A DNA stretch of 64,000 bases from Chamaea fasciata (lineage: Eukaryota > Chordata > Aves > Passeriformes > Sylviidae): NCBI GenBank assembly GCA_029207755.1, contig JARCOQ010000003.1:99625982-99689981 (forward strand), in the 5' to 3' direction. Shown piece by piece: positions 63,739 to 64,000 of the stretch; position 1 is the first letter of the stretch; the number at the start of each line of letters is the position of its first letter. Both the position numbers and the translations under genes were made by a program. Below the pieces are notes generated by a model. That model saw only the letters and a program-made list of their open reading frames with translations. It made no database searches and was not told the DNA's origin.

Positions 63739-64000
63739 CTGCAGACAAAAATAGTATAAAATAAGAAATCATCAACTAATTTTCTTTCCAAATCATTCCT
63801 TCAATTAGAGTACGTGACAGCTTTTACATAGATACAGCTGAAGAGAACTACAATTTTTGAACAAAGGCAGTAACAGCAAATGAAGCCAAAAATATATTAT
63901 AAAGTTGTTACTATCTACATATTTTATGTTTTTCAAACCTGTATTTGTGCAAAAACAATATTACATCCAAAAACTAGACTGAAATTATAAATTACACTTA
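63739..64000 (-). other. NOL10: NOL10 intron, partial, running off the window
   Basis: This AT-rich sequence lies upstream (in gene sense) of the TCTGCAG acceptor. The 262 bases in view hold no recognisable exon or repeat. The matching donor is outside the window. Confidence 0.8.

Larger units (their letters stand above)
53685..64000 (-). other. NOL10: NOL10 gene, 3' part (partial; 5' part beyond the right edge)
   Basis: This is the 3' end of the gene for nucleolar protein 10, a WD40-repeat protein of the small-subunit processome and the vertebrate counterpart of yeast Enp2, which acts in 18S pre-rRNA processing in the nucleolus (family knowledge). Three minus-strand exons with GT donors and AG acceptors join in frame (junctions in phase 2, then phase 0) and encode the last 156 residues. 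The identification rests on the C-terminal signature: an acidic serine-rich stretch, a basic coiled-coil-like region with KPQFFEIKEGEEFRSFKDSA, then KTLEDRL, then DTTVGSKQ, then a basic tail. This order matches vertebrate NOL10 as I remember it. The WD40 part is not in the window. Introns are 3.6 kb and 5.2 kb. No other gene overlaps on either strand that I can recognise. Confidence 0.93.

Noticed and set aside
1..64000. tRNA, rRNA, CRISPR, operon or phage features
   Set aside because: No cloverleaf with proper A and B boxes, no rRNA text and no spaced direct repeats were seen. The window is eukaryotic nuclear DNA.

Overview
The window looks like avian nuclear DNA, and a songbird or another neoavian bird is the best guess. 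The evidence is: interspersed repeats that are nearly all CR1 LINE fragments with the bird-type 3' end (a TCTATGATTCTATG tail on the sense strand), low repeat density, a stretch resembling a songbird retroviral LTR, and one recognisable vertebrate gene with short introns. There are no bacterial, plasmid, phage or CRISPR features.

Gene content: only one protein-coding gene can be supported. The last three coding exons of NOL10 (nucleolar protein 10, the vertebrate counterpart of yeast Enp2) lie on the minus strand at 63738-63491, 58295-58193 and 54614-54495. They join in frame into the last 156 residues and the stop codon. A 3' UTR of about 0.8 kb follows, and the only AATAAA in reach is at 53707-53702 (minus strand). 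The rest of NOL10, including its WD40 region, lies beyond the right edge.

Layout: 1-53,684 is intergenic DNA downstream of NOL10. In mammals the next gene on this side is ODC1, but no ODC1 exon was recognised here, so it may lie further left. The intergenic part holds (i) ancient relics: MIR-like SINE remnants at 2853-3020 and 31165-31325, and old turtle/crocodile-like CR1 pieces at 7765-8150, 12085-12165 and 42150-42690; (ii) younger bird CR1 fragments at 40138-40245, 44308-44640, 49775-50186, 50607-50870 (weaker) and 51810-52325, plus one inside NOL10 at 54985-55120; (iii) a probable solo-LTR fragment at 46575-46720; (iv) simple repeats, notably a G12 tract, two T25 tracts, a GA tract and an AT/GT microsatellite; and (v) several AT-rich, homeodomain-site-rich segments that read like conserved non-coding DNA. 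CR1 pieces cluster in 40-55 kb, and 12.2-40.1 kb has none I can see.

No clearly new biological system was found. The items most worth checking are a 366-bp open segment with splice-like borders (15462-15827), a 105-codon ORF in the NOL10 3' UTR ending just before the poly(A) signal, a (TA)8 tract seven bases inside a NOL10 splice donor, and the ancient retroposon relics, which may have been kept for regulatory use. Most other open frames in the window look like chance.
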